Shown piece by piece: positions 1 through 6,930 of a stretch of DNA of 11,643 nucleotides (its first letter is position 1; each line of letters starts with the position of its first letter). The stretch lies in assembly GCA_030634675.1 (NCBI GenBank), contig DAOWAH010000025.1, positions 1 to 11,643 of the forward strand, given 5' to 3'. The notes beneath the pieces are model-generated. The model saw only the letters and a list, made by a program, of their open reading frames with translations. It made no database searches and was not told the DNA's origin. The stretch comes from Fidelibacterota bacterium (GTDB lineage: Bacteria; Marinisomatota; Marinisomatia; Marinisomatales; TCS56). The translations under genes and the position numbers were made by a program.

Positions 1-21
1 GTCCAAGAAGCAGGAGAAGCA

Positions 22-2073
22 ATGGTTAAACCACCCGTAGCTCAAGTAAAACCACATGAAATGACCTTGTTTGGCGATACCAGGGTTGATAATTATTACT
101 GGCTGCGCGAGCGGGGGAGTGCTGCTGTACTGGATTACCTGAAAGCAGAGAATGCCTATACTGCAGAAGTGATGCAACATACCAAAGGGCTGCAACAGGA
201 ATTGTACGAGGAAATGAAGGGTCGGATCAAAGAAACTGATTTATCAGTCCCGGTTAAAATGGATCAGTATTATTACTATACTCGGACCGAAGAGGGTAGC
301 CAATATGATATCCATTGTCGCAAACTGGACAGCCTGGAGGCACCGGAAGAAGTACTTTTGGATGAAAATGCGCTGGCAGAAGGGCTGGATTATTTCAATA
401 TTGGTGAATTCGAGGTCAGCCCCGATCACAAAACACTGGCTTATTCAGTTGATCTTTCCGGTGGAGAACACTACACAATCTTCTTTAAGGACCTGGAAAC
501 CGGCACTCTATATCCTGAACAAATTCCTGACACTTATTACAGTCTGGAATGGGCCAATGACAGCCGAACCATTTTCTACACGATGGTCGATGAAGCCATG
601 CGTCCATATAAATTATTCCGGCATATAATCGGGACCAACCCGTCTGAAGATGTACTGGTTTATCACGAAACAGATGATTCCTATTTTCTAAGTATTCACA
701 AATCCAAGAGCCAGACCTACCTTTTTCTCGAACTGGAAAGTCAGGTGACGTCTGAAATCCATTTTTTGGCTGCCGCTGCACCGCAGGACTCGTTTCGAGT
801 GATTCATCCCCGGCAGTATCGAATGGAATATTCAGTCGTACATCACGACCAACGATTTTTCATCCTCACCAACGATGATGCTCTCAATTTCAAGTTGATG
901 GAAACAGCGGTGACCGCGCCTGAGAAAGCGAACTGGACAGAGGTTATAGGTCATCAGGACAATGTAAAGCTGGATGAAATTGATATCTTCAAAGATTTTT
1001 TAATCGTCATTGAACGGGATTTTGGTTTGCGGAAGATTCTGGTACATAATCTATCGCTAAATGATCAATATTTTATAGAATTTCCTGAGGCGACCTATAA
1101 AATATCCTTGGATGAAAATCCTGATTTCAATTCCAATTTTCTGCGCTTTACCTACTCCTCATTTATCACACCTAATTCGGTCTATGACTATAATCTAGTA
1201 ACCAGGGAACGGGAATTGAAAAAGCAGGATGAAATCCTGGGTGGTTATGACCCGGCTGATTATGAAACTGCCCGCATCTTTGCCACTGCTGAAGACGGAC
1301 AGGAAATTCCGATCTCGATTGTCTACCGTACCGGCATGATTCGCAATGGTGAAAATCCGGTTTATCTGTATGGTTATGGATCGTATGGATCAAATACCGA
1401 CCCCAAGTTCAGATCATACCGTTTCAGTTTAATCGACCGGGGTTTTATCTATGCTATTGCCCACATCCGCGGCAGCAGCTATCTTGGTCGCGGCTGGTAC
1501 GAGGATGGTAAACTTCTGAATAAACGCAACACTTTTACTGATTTTATTGCTTGTGCCGATTACCTGGTAGAAAAGAAATACACCAGCCCGGAACAACTGA
1601 CGGCTGTTGGCGGTAGCGCCGGAGGGTTATTAATGGGTGCTGTTGTCAATCTACGACCTGAGCTCTTCAAAGTCGTAATTGCCGATGTTCCGTTTGTGGA
1701 TGTAGTTACCACAATGCTCGATGAGTCAATTCCCCTGACGGTAATTGAATTTGATGAATGGGGTAATCCCAGTGAAGAAGATTTCTACTGGTACATGAAA
1801 GAATATTCACCCTATGATAACGTAATTGCGAAGGACTATCCCAATCTGTTAATTACAGCAGGATTAAACGACCCCCGGGTTCAGTACTGGGAACCAGCTA
1901 AGTGGGCGGCTAAACTGCGGGCAACCAAGACCGATAATAACCGGCTTTTATTAAAGACCAACATGGACGCTGGCCATCATGGCGCCTCCGGCCGCTTTGA
2001 CTACCTGAAAGAAATTGCATTTGAGTATACTTTTATCCTGGATTTGATTGATACGGGGGACCAGACCCGGTAG
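22..2073 (+). CDS. ptrB: Oligopeptidase B (protease II), S9A serine peptidase
   Basis: Cleaves short peptides after Arg or Lys; no signal peptide is visible, so it is probably cytoplasmic. The 683-residue length matches the family (E. coli PtrB is about 686). The N-terminal PHEMTLFGDTRVDNYYWLRE block is typical of PtrB. A seven-bladed propeller should fill roughly residues 70-400 and the alpha/beta hydrolase domain the rest. The catalytic triad is complete: Ser532 in GGSAGG, Asp617 in LNDPRVQYWEPAKW and His652 in MDAGHHG, at the same numbers I recall for the E. coli enzyme. Of the specificity residues known from enteric oligopeptidase B, Glu576 is kept, Glu578 is Asp, Asp460 is kept and Asp462 is Lys. 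The start is supported by AGGAG at 12-16, 5 nt upstream. The gene converges with the acetyltransferase 49 nt downstream; no hairpin terminator is seen between them. Family assignment is very secure; the exact P2 preference is not. Confidence 0.96.
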   Translation: MVKPPVAQVKPHEMTLFGDTRVDNYYWLRERGSAAVLDYLKAENAYTAEVMQHTKGLQQELYEEMKGRIKETDLSVPVKMDQYYYYTRTEEGSQYDIHCRKLDSLEAPEEVLLDENALAEGLDYFNIGEFEVSPDHKTLAYSVDLSGGEHYTIFFKDLETGTLYPEQIPDTYYSLEWANDSRTIFYTMVDEAMRPYKLFRHIIGTNPSEDVLVYHETDDSYFLSIHKSKSQTYLFLELESQVTSEIHFLAAAAPQDSFRVIHPRQYRMEYSVVHHDQRFFILTNDDALNFKLMETAVTAPEKANWTEVIGHQDNVKLDEIDIFKDFLIVIERDFGLRKILVHNLSLNDQYFIEFPEATYKISLDENPDFNSNFLRFTYSSFITPNSVYDYNLVTRERELKKQDEILGGYDPADYETARIFATAEDGQEIPISIVYRTGMIRNGENPVYLYGYGSYGSNTDPKFRSYRFSLIDRGFIYAIAHIRGSSYLGRGWYEDGKLLNKRNTFTDFIACADYLVEKKYTSPEQLTAVGGSAGGLLMGAVVNLRPELFKVVIADVPFVDVVTTMLDESIPLTVIEFDEWGNPSEEDFYWYMKEYSPYDNVIAKDYPNLLITAGLNDPRVQYWEPAKWAAKLRATKTDNNRLLLKTNMDAGHHGASGRFDYLKEIAFEYTFILDLIDTGDQTR

Positions 2074-2122
2074 ATAAATAAAAGATAACACTGCGGAAAT
2101 GATTTTACACAGGGTTACCACT

Positions 2123-2713
2123 TCAGTCCAGAACAGCCGGTATCAGGTAGATCACTTCATCTAACATACGGCCGCTCATTGCTTTCACTTTCTTTTCATT
2201 GATGATTTCGCCATTCAGTGTTTCAGCAATTTTACGGCTTGGTTGGTTGCGGCGGTCAACTGGATATATGAAACTATCAACCATCAGTGTCCGCTCACTC
2301 CATTTTTTAAGTGCGCTGATAGACTCGAGTCCCAATCCTTTTCCCTGGGCTCCTTTCTTAAGCCAGATGCCGAACTCCGGCTGATTAACTTTCCCAGTGT
2401 TATGTAGCCCACAAACACCTGAAAATTCACCTGACTGCTTATCGAGGATAACAAAGACTAAATCTGTTCCTGCTGCGCGCTGACGGCTGGCATTCCTGAT
2501 AAATTTCTCAGTTTCGCTGATTCTTTCAGCACTGCGTGGAAACATATATACCGTGATTTCAGGTGTAAACTCAGTATAGATTACGTTCGTATAATTCAAT
2601 GTTATCGGTTTTAGAACAATCCGCGCTCCTTCGATACTGTCGGGACAGACAACGGTTTGACCGTTTTTCATCTTTAAGCTGTTTGCCTTGGAGGCTTCAG
2701 TTGGCTGAGTCAT
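2123..2713 (-). CDS. GNAT-family N-acetyltransferase, RimJ/RimL-like (Acetyltransf_3)
   Basis: Predicted to transfer an acetyl group from acetyl-CoA to an amine; the substrate cannot be read from the sequence. In the 196-residue protein, IEGARIVLKPIT (about 28-39) is the usual first strand of RimJ/RimL-like proteins. QGKGLG at 123-128 is the acetyl-CoA pyrophosphate loop (Q/R-x-x-G-x-G/A), followed by the helix LESISALKKW. The NQPSRKIAETLNGEI segment from residue 156 matches the conserved C-terminal N-x-x-S-x-x-x-A-E block. The first ATG is chosen because a weak GGA lies 5 nt upstream of it; the internal Met15 has no ribosome site. The first 27 residues are polar and outside the fold. It stands alone, divergent from the dehydrogenase and convergent with oligopeptidase B. 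It could modify a ribosomal protein terminus, a small molecule or an antibiotic; nothing here distinguishes these. Confidence 0.88.
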   Translation of the reverse strand: MTQPTEASKANSLKMKNGQTVVCPDSIEGARIVLKPITLNYTNVIYTEFTPEITVYMFPRSAERISETEKFIRNASRQRAAGTDLVFVILDKQSGEFSGVCGLHNTGKVNQPEFGIWLKKGAQGKGLGLESISALKKWSERTLMVDSFIYPVDRRNQPSRKIAETLNGEIINEKKVKAMSGRMLDEVIYLIPAVLD

Positions 2714-2743
2714 GATTCCATTTTATGGTTATATTTGACAGTT

Positions 2744-2864
2744 TCGTAAAAAGAAGTTTGGCAGTCATTCTGAATGAAATGAAGAATCTCTGATATTATT
2801 AATATTATATTTGTTATGAGATTCTTCGCTGTGCTCAAGAATGAATATTTAGGACTTTTTACGA
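2744..2864. repeat. Nested palindromic intergenic repeat (MITE/REP-like)
   Basis: A 121-bp unit with two nested inverted repeats. The outer arms are perfect: TCGTAAAAAG at 2744-2753 and CTTTTTACGA at 2855-2864. The inner arms, 2765-2790 (TCATTCTGA...GAAGAATCTC) and 2818-2844 (GAGATTCTTC...AAGAATGA), pair imperfectly over about 26 bases around a very AT-rich centre (2791-2817). GTT occurs directly outside both ends (2741-2743 and 2865-2867), a possible 3-bp target duplication that could equally be chance. No reading frame of note is present. From memory, palindromes of the type TCATTCTGA...GAAGAATCT recur in intergenic regions of many environmental bacteria; copy number in this genome cannot be judged from one window. 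It sits between two divergent genes and so is not placed as their shared terminator. Confidence 0.7.
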
Positions 2865-2871
2865 GTTCAAC

Positions 2872-2903
2872 ATATTTGTTATTGTAAAAATTACAAATAT
2901 ATT
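2872..2903 (+). promoter_or_regulatory. AT-rich dyad with candidate promoter for the dehydrogenase operon
   Basis: ATATTTGT (2872-2879) and ACAAATAT (2893-2900) form an 8-bp inverted repeat; a second dyad, TTGTAA (2882-2887) and TTACAA (2891-2896), shares the right arm, so the two hairpins exclude each other. A sigma-70-like pair, TTGTTA (2876-2881) and TATATT (2898-2903) with a 16-nt spacer, overlaps it. Transcription from here would give a leader of roughly 120 nt before the dehydrogenase start. AT-rich sequence yields such matches easily, so the promoter call is weak; the dyad itself is directly visible. The rest of the 2714-3030 spacer shows nothing further apart from the repeat listed separately and the ribosome site at 3016-3022. 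Confidence 0.3.
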
Positions 2904-3030
2904 GCTCACTAAAATCAATACTAAATGATCATTTAATTCAGCCTTGGCTATAAAAGCGGCTGAAACATAGGGTTTGTCGCTTTCACCAAGCGGATCGGTG
3001 GACTTAAATTCCCTGAAGGAGGATTAGCCG

Positions 3031-4395
3031 ATGCCTTTACAATCGATCAACCCGGCTACTGGTGAACTAATCAGTGAATACCATGAAATGGGTGTTCCTG
3101 AATGGGAAAAGGTATTGAGTCAGGTTCAAATAGATTTTGAACAGTGGCGCAGAACTGATTTCACCGTACGTTCCAGGAAAATGCACCGGGCTGCCGATGT
3201 ATTGCGAGAGAATAAACAACCCTTAGGTGAACTGATCACTAACGAAATGGGTAAACCCCTGTCTGAAGCAATGGCCGAGGTGGAAAAATGTGCCTGGGTC
3301 TGTGATTATTACGCTGATAAGGCAGCAACATTTTTAGCTGCTGAAGATGTTTCTACTGAAATGTACCGTAGTTATGTGGCTTTTCAACCCTTGGGAATTG
3401 TGCTGGCGGTTATGCCCTGGAATTTCCCTTTCTGGCAGGTCTTCCGATTTGCCGCTCCCGGACTGATGGCTGGTAACGGAACCGTACTCAAACACTCCTC
3501 CAATGTGAGCGGTTGTGCTTTGGCCATCGAAGATATCTTCCGGGAAGCGGGGTTTCCGGTAAACCTATTCCGTACGTTGTTGATTGGCTCCGGGCAGGTG
3601 GGGGCGGTGATCGAACACTCGTTGGTGAAAGCCGTAACGCTCACCGGTAGCACACCGGCGGGAATGGCGGTGGCGGCACGGGCGGGTTCCGCCCTAAAAA
3701 AAACTGTTCTGGAACTGGGCGGCAGCGACCCATACATTATTTTGGCTGATGCCGATCTGGAGGCAGCTGTCGAAGCTTGCGTTTTCGCCCGTTTGCTGAA
3801 TTGCGGGCAGAGTTGTATCGCCGCCAAACGATTTATCGTGGTGGAGGATATCGCTGATCGGTTCGAGCAATTAATGCTTGATAAAATGCGCACTAAAAGT
3901 ATGGGTGATCCGATGACAAAAGTAGATTTGGGACCAATGGCGCGATCCGATTTACGGACAGAATTGCACGGGCAGGTGACTACCAGTATTGCCGCAGGAG
4001 CACGTTTATTACTCGGTGGTGAAATTCCCTTTGGCGCGGGAGCTTTTTATCCGCCCACGATACTGACGAACGTTAAACTGGGGATGCCAGCCTTCGATGA
4101 AGAATTGTTCGGTCCGGTGGCGGCGATTATCCGTGCTGATGACGAAGCGGAGGCAATTGCCCTCGCGAATAAATCGGATTTTGGTCTGGGAGCAGCGCTG
4201 TTTACTCAAGATTTGGAAAAGGGTCAGCGAATCGCCGAGCAGGAGTTGGAAGCAGGTTGTTGTTTCGTCAATGATTTCGTACGTTCCGATCCGCGCTTAC
4301 CCTTTGGCGGAGTGAAAATGTCCGGGTACGGCCGTGAGCTGGCTCAATTCGGGATTCGAGAATTTGTCAATATCAAAACGGTATGCATCAAATGA
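3031..4395 (+). CDS. sad: NAD(P)-dependent succinate-semialdehyde dehydrogenase, Sad/YneI type
   Basis: Oxidises succinate semialdehyde to succinate, the last step of GABA and related four-carbon degradation; cytoplasmic. At 454 residues it fits the Sad/YneI branch (about 460) rather than the longer GabD. Visible landmarks: MPWNFPFW with oxyanion Asn131, VLKHSSN with cofactor-site Lys154, LTGS at about 207-210, LELGGSDPYI with general-base Glu228, NCGQSCIAAKR with catalytic Cys262, LGPMARSDLRTELH and EELFGPVA. The order and wording of these blocks closely match E. coli YneI as I remember it. The start is fixed by a strong AAGGAGG at 3016-3022, 8 nt upstream. Its stop overlaps the next gene's start as ATGA. 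No transaminase for making the aldehyde is in the window, so a different short-chain aldehyde as the real substrate remains possible. Confidence 0.9.
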   Translation: MPLQSINPATGELISEYHEMGVPEWEKVLSQVQIDFEQWRRTDFTVRSRKMHRAADVLRENKQPLGELITNEMGKPLSEAMAEVEKCAWVCDYYADKAATFLAAEDVSTEMYRSYVAFQPLGIVLAVMPWNFPFWQVFRFAAPGLMAGNGTVLKHSSNVSGCALAIEDIFREAGFPVNLFRTLLIGSGQVGAVIEHSLVKAVTLTGSTPAGMAVAARAGSALKKTVLELGGSDPYIILADADLEAAVEACVFARLLNCGQSCIAAKRFIVVEDIADRFEQLMLDKMRTKSMGDPMTKVDLGPMARSDLRTELHGQVTTSIAAGARLLLGGEIPFGAGAFYPPTILTNVKLGMPAFDEELFGPVAAIIRADDEAEAIALANKSDFGLGAALFTQDLEKGQRIAEQELEAGCCFVNDFVRSDPRLPFGGVKMSGYGRELAQFGIREFVNIKTVCIK

Positions 4396-4904
4396 AAACA
4401 GTATTATTAAAGCTAATCATGATATTATCATTCACAGGACTGATCAATGCCCAGGAAAATCGGATATTCTGGGATGGTGGTGACTGGAAAAGAATTACTG
4501 CTCTGGCTGACCACAATCCTAATATGACCTACCGAATCAAGGCAGCTTATGTCAATGGTGTGCTGGATGGACGCCTATTCTATTATTTGAAGACCTGGGC
4601 AGTGCAGCAATCATTCGCCGATAGTCTATATGCCGAAACTGTAGATTATCTTACCACCCGTGAGTTGGTGAATACACTTGATATTTTTTACGCCGATCCC
4701 CTGAATACATACATACCAATCCCGTCGGCTATTATAATTGCCACTATGTATGCTGAACGGATTTCCTTAGATCTGATCGATCAATATATTAAGCAAACCA
4801 AATTCTGGATCAATGAACTCCAGCTAAACATGGAACAGGAGGGTTGGAATAAACTGCTCGATGAAAAATTAGACAAGCATCTACAAAAAACGCGGATTGA
4901 ATAA
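4392..4904 (+). CDS. Exported protein of unknown function, translationally coupled to the dehydrogenase
   Basis: I do not recognise this protein. Residues 1-20 form a signal peptide: MK, a hydrophobic stretch, then INA before the likely cleavage at Gln21; the mature part is about 150 residues. There is no cysteine at all, so it is not a lipoprotein and has no disulfides. The mature part looks helical, with a YVNGVLDGR segment at 53-61 and a striking DIFYADPLNTYIPIPSA segment at 97-113, then a charged tail. This layout loosely recalls small periplasmic helical proteins with a D-x-FY-x-DP-x-N motif, including the general look of Rap1a-like proteins, but I cannot assign a family. The start at 4392 is preferred over an in-frame ATG at 4383: it begins the signal peptide directly and overlaps the dehydrogenase stop as ATGA. 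No Shine-Dalgarno is seen, which fits coupling. Confidence 0.78.
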   Translation: MKTVLLKLIMILSFTGLINAQENRIFWDGGDWKRITALADHNPNMTYRIKAAYVNGVLDGRLFYYLKTWAVQQSFADSLYAETVDYLTTRELVNTLDIFYADPLNTYIPIPSAIIIATMYAERISLDLIDQYIKQTKFWINELQLNMEQEGWNKLLDEKLDKHLQKTRIE

Positions 4905-4928
4905 ACCCGTTCTGATTCTACCATAAAA

Positions 4929-5711
4929 CTATGTTGAAAGACCGTTAGTCTTCTCATTTAGTGCCTGCTCCGAATCGATTATCTGCCCGATAAATGCTCT
5001 CATTTTCGTATAATGTGACCCCTTCCAGTAGATTTTACGGCATCCACGGCATTGGACGAAGTCCTCATAATACTGCTTTGTTTTAACTTCCAATTGATCA
5101 AGGATAGTGGTTTTAGCCACCTGCTCCAGCAGTCCGTTGCAGTGCAGGCAGCGGGTAAACGGTTTCAATTGCTGCCCCAGTTGGAACCGTTGGATTAATT
5201 CTTTAATCTGCTGGTCCGGGTCTGAAGAACGGACCAGGTATCCGCGCCGGACAATATTATGCATTAACAGTTGACGGTCCCCGGTTAAGAGAATCCGCTG
5301 TTGCAACACTACCTGTTCCAGAAGATCGGCTTTGGAGTAAGTGTTGGAATAATTCACGTCCAGTCCCAATAAACGCATATTACGGACCAGTTTGCCGAGG
5401 TGTACATCCGCAACAAAACATAACTGTCGCAGAGGTTTCTTCTGGAGTTTCGTCAACTCGGAAATATCAAGGCTCTCAAAAACGGGATAGACACTTATTC
5501 GATCACCGTCCCGTACCTGATGATCAAATCCTGTCGACTGGCTGTTGATTAGAATCAAATCGACCTCGGTGTGAGGTATCCCATAGGATTGAATAATATC
5601 CTTTACGGTGGTTTTATGGTCGAGTTTTTTGAACTGTGGCTTTTTACGTTGCTCTGGTTTCAGAAAATCATTTAATTCTTCATAAAAGCGGATTTGAATG
5701 GTGATCGGCAT
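4929..5711 (-). CDS. Mut7-C protein: beta-grasp (ubiquitin-like) domain + PIN-like RNase + zinc ribbon
   Basis: A 260-residue protein of the Mut7-C (formerly DUF82) family, predicted to be an RNase of the PIN-like fold; its RNA target is unknown. Residues 1 to about 78 are the Mut7-C ubiquitin-like domain (ITIQIRFYEELNDFL start, RDGDRISVYP end); it is internal and lacks a terminal Gly-Gly, so it is not a sulfur carrier. The RNase domain (about 95-175) holds the acidic residues Asp102 in FVADVHLGKLVR, Asp118 in LLGLD and Asp145 in LLTGDRQL. The C-terminal ribbon has CLHC (188, 191) and CRGC (221, 224), followed by the family hallmark IYWKGSHY. The start at 5709-5711 lies one base after the upstream radical SAM stop (TGA-T-ATG). 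An ATG at 5751-5753 would add 14 residues with no domain content and overlap the neighbour, so I reject it. No ribosome site is seen, in keeping with coupled translation. Confidence 0.9.
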   Translation of the reverse strand: MPITIQIRFYEELNDFLKPEQRKKPQFKKLDHKTTVKDIIQSYGIPHTEVDLILINSQSTGFDHQVRDGDRISVYPVFESLDISELTKLQKKPLRQLCFVADVHLGKLVRNMRLLGLDVNYSNTYSKADLLEQVVLQQRILLTGDRQLLMHNIVRRGYLVRSSDPDQQIKELIQRFQLGQQLKPFTRCLHCNGLLEQVAKTTILDQLEVKTKQYYEDFVQCRGCRKIYWKGSHYTKMRAFIGQIIDSEQALNEKTNGLST

Positions 5712-5712
5712 A

Positions 5713-6630
5713 TCAAAGCAAACGGTGGAGCCCGGCAGCGCGGGCAATTTCAACCCCTTTTTGGTATTCCAGTGACGTGACCGTGCGGTTTATTTCCGAA
5801 AGCCTGTTGCCATTCACCAAATGTTGGGGCCGGTACTGGGTCATTATATTAATTGCTGTGTCCGTGGATAGTTCATTGGCAATGAAATTGAGTATCTGAC
5901 TGGTATCGCTGGTGTGGCCGGGCATTAGCAAGTGGCGTATCAAGAGGCCTCGTTGGGCAATTCCGTTTGAATCTAATACGAGATCACCTACCTGACGGTG
6001 CATTTCCTGCAGGTTCCGGCGGACGACCGTAGGGTAGTCCGGTGCATCCAAATAACGTTTCGCCGAGTTAATATCCAGAAATTTCACATCGGTCAAGTAG
6101 ATATCCACAATTTGATCCAGCAGCTTTAGGGCCGTTAAATTGTCATAGCCACTAGTATTATAAACCAGGGGTATGACCAGTCCTTTTTCAATGGCGTACG
6201 GCAGGCTTTCAAGGATCGGTACAACGACGTGGGAAGGAGTTACAAAATTAATATTATGACAACCCTGGTCCTGAAGTTCAATCATCATGTTGGCCAGGTT
6301 AGCGGTGGGAGTCGGGTATCCGTTAGTTGAATTACTGATTTCCCAGTTCTGGCAGAAGGCACAGTGCAGATTGCAGCCATAAAAGAAAATTGTTCCCGAT
6401 CCCCTGAATCCTCGCAGGCAGATTTCTTCACCGAAATGGGGAAAATAGCTGGAAACCTGGGCCTTCCGATCAATACCGCAGACCTTACCGGGCATAAGGT
6501 TGCGGTCCACCCGGCATTCCTGCGGGCAGAGACAGCATTCTTTCATCAACTCCTGTCCGGTAGCAATGCGCTTTTTCAGTAATCCTGATTTGTAGGATTC
6601 TAAGTAGGCTGGTTTGAAAGTTGAGGACAT
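5713..6630 (-). CDS. Radical SAM protein of the PflX / COG1313 family
   Basis: A 305-residue iron-sulfur protein related to pyruvate formate-lyase activating enzymes; the reaction of this family is not established. The radical SAM cluster motif is Cys86-x3-Cys90-x2-Cys93 in GCNLHCAFCQNWEIS. A second cysteine set near the N terminus (Cys32, Cys35, Cys39, Cys51 in ECCLCPQEC and GKVCG) is the family's CxLCPxxC...C signature and may hold another metal centre or zinc. NFVTPSH (about 128-134), VYNTSGYD and DVKFLD are further conserved blocks. The first ATG is kept although it has no Shine-Dalgarno, because family members share the preceding AYLESYKSGLLKKR-like stretch; an internal ATG (Met29) with AGGAG nearby would delete it. 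The Mut7-C gene follows after one base. No glycyl-radical enzyme is in the window, so a role as a PFL activase is unsupported. Confidence 0.9.
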   Translation of the reverse strand: MSSTFKPAYLESYKSGLLKKRIATGQELMKECCLCPQECRVDRNLMPGKVCGIDRKAQVSSYFPHFGEEICLRGFRGSGTIFFYGCNLHCAFCQNWEISNSTNGYPTPTANLANMMIELQDQGCHNINFVTPSHVVVPILESLPYAIEKGLVIPLVYNTSGYDNLTALKLLDQIVDIYLTDVKFLDINSAKRYLDAPDYPTVVRRNLQEMHRQVGDLVLDSNGIAQRGLLIRHLLMPGHTSDTSQILNFIANELSTDTAINIMTQYRPQHLVNGNRLSEINRTVTSLEYQKGVEIARAAGLHRLL

Positions 6631-6670
6631 GGTTAAGCTATCATTGTCAATTATTTGATCGATACTACTA

Positions 6671-6704
6671 CGGGCTGGATTAATCTTAAATTAATACCAA
6701 CCCG
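6671..6704. promoter_or_regulatory. Strong dyad symmetry, operator candidate
   Basis: The left arm CGGGCTGGATTAAT (6671-6684) and right arm ATTAATACCAACCCG (6690-6704) pair over 13 bases with one mismatch and one bulged base around the 5-nt CTTAA. Read as minus-strand RNA, the mismatch becomes a U-G wobble. No run of T follows on either strand, so it is not an intrinsic terminator. It covers the -10 element of the candidate promoter for the radical SAM operon, the classic place for a repressor site. It could instead be a leader hairpin if transcription starts further upstream. Confidence 0.55.
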
Positions 6705-6719
6705 AGTAAACCGCCACAA
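6691..6719 (-). promoter_or_regulatory. Candidate sigma-70-like promoter of the radical SAM / Mut7-C operon
   Basis: On the minus strand, TTGTGG (6714-6719) and TATTAA (6691-6696) are separated by 17 nt, and TGG precedes the -10 as an extended TGn element. The start of transcription would fall near 6684, giving a leader of about 50-55 nt. The call is by eye; sigma-factor preferences of this organism are unknown. Confidence 0.35.
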
Positions 6720-6918
6720 TTTTTAAAGTACCAGAAATCACTGGATTTATATTCCCAAAACGAGAATACCCGTGTTATCCTGATTAAGCTGAAAAAACAG
6801 AATTGATAATTGCGGCAGAATTTCAAGCGTTTCCGGTAATTGGTTGCTAATTTCGCGCTTGTTTTAATGTGAACCTATTCCTGGCTTGATCAGCGGGGCA
6901 GCCCGGATATTCCTCTGC

Positions 6919-6923
6919 AGGAG
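6919..6923 (+). promoter_or_regulatory. Ribosome binding site that fixes the Dcp start
   Basis: AGGAG lies 7 nt before GTG at 6931. This decides against the longer frame from TTG at 6886, whose extra residues would contain this very site, and against ATG at 6946, which has no ribosome site and would cut off the charged n-region of the lipoprotein signal. Confidence 0.8.
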
Positions 6924-6930
6924 ATTAATA

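Noticed and set aside
2123..2713. Antibiotic-resistance acetyltransferase
   Set aside because: Only generic RimJ/RimL-like GNAT features are visible; no mobile context or drug-specific family signature is present.
2735..2740. Perfect TTGACA -35 box on the plus strand
   Set aside because: No usable -10 element lies at 16-18 nt; TTGGCA-like sequence occurs there instead, and the nearest plus-strand gene begins almost 300 nt on.
2744..2864. Intrinsic terminator or CRISPR-like repeat
   Set aside because: It lies upstream of both flanking genes, lacks a GC-rich stem followed by T at the right place, and there is no array of regularly spaced copies.
3384..3893. Long open frame antisense to the dehydrogenase
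   Set aside because: It mirrors the codon structure of the dehydrogenase, has low-complexity composition and no ribosome site or recognisable domain.
5712..5753. Upstream ATG for the Mut7-C protein
   Set aside because: It overlaps the radical SAM coding end by 41 nt, adds no recognisable domain, and lies before the natural beta-strand start at MPITIQIRF.
5713..6630. Pyruvate formate-lyase activating enzyme
   Set aside because: The N-terminal CxLCPxxC block marks the PflX/COG1313 family and no glycyl-radical partner is in the window.
6644..6649. TTGACA on the minus strand just before the radical SAM gene
   Set aside because: It is only about 13 nt from the ATG, leaving no room for a -10 and a start point.
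6886..6930. TTG start extending Dcp by 15 residues
   Set aside because: The extension contains the AGGAG site itself, has no ribosome site of its own, and puts arginines before a signal that is already complete from the GTG at 6931.
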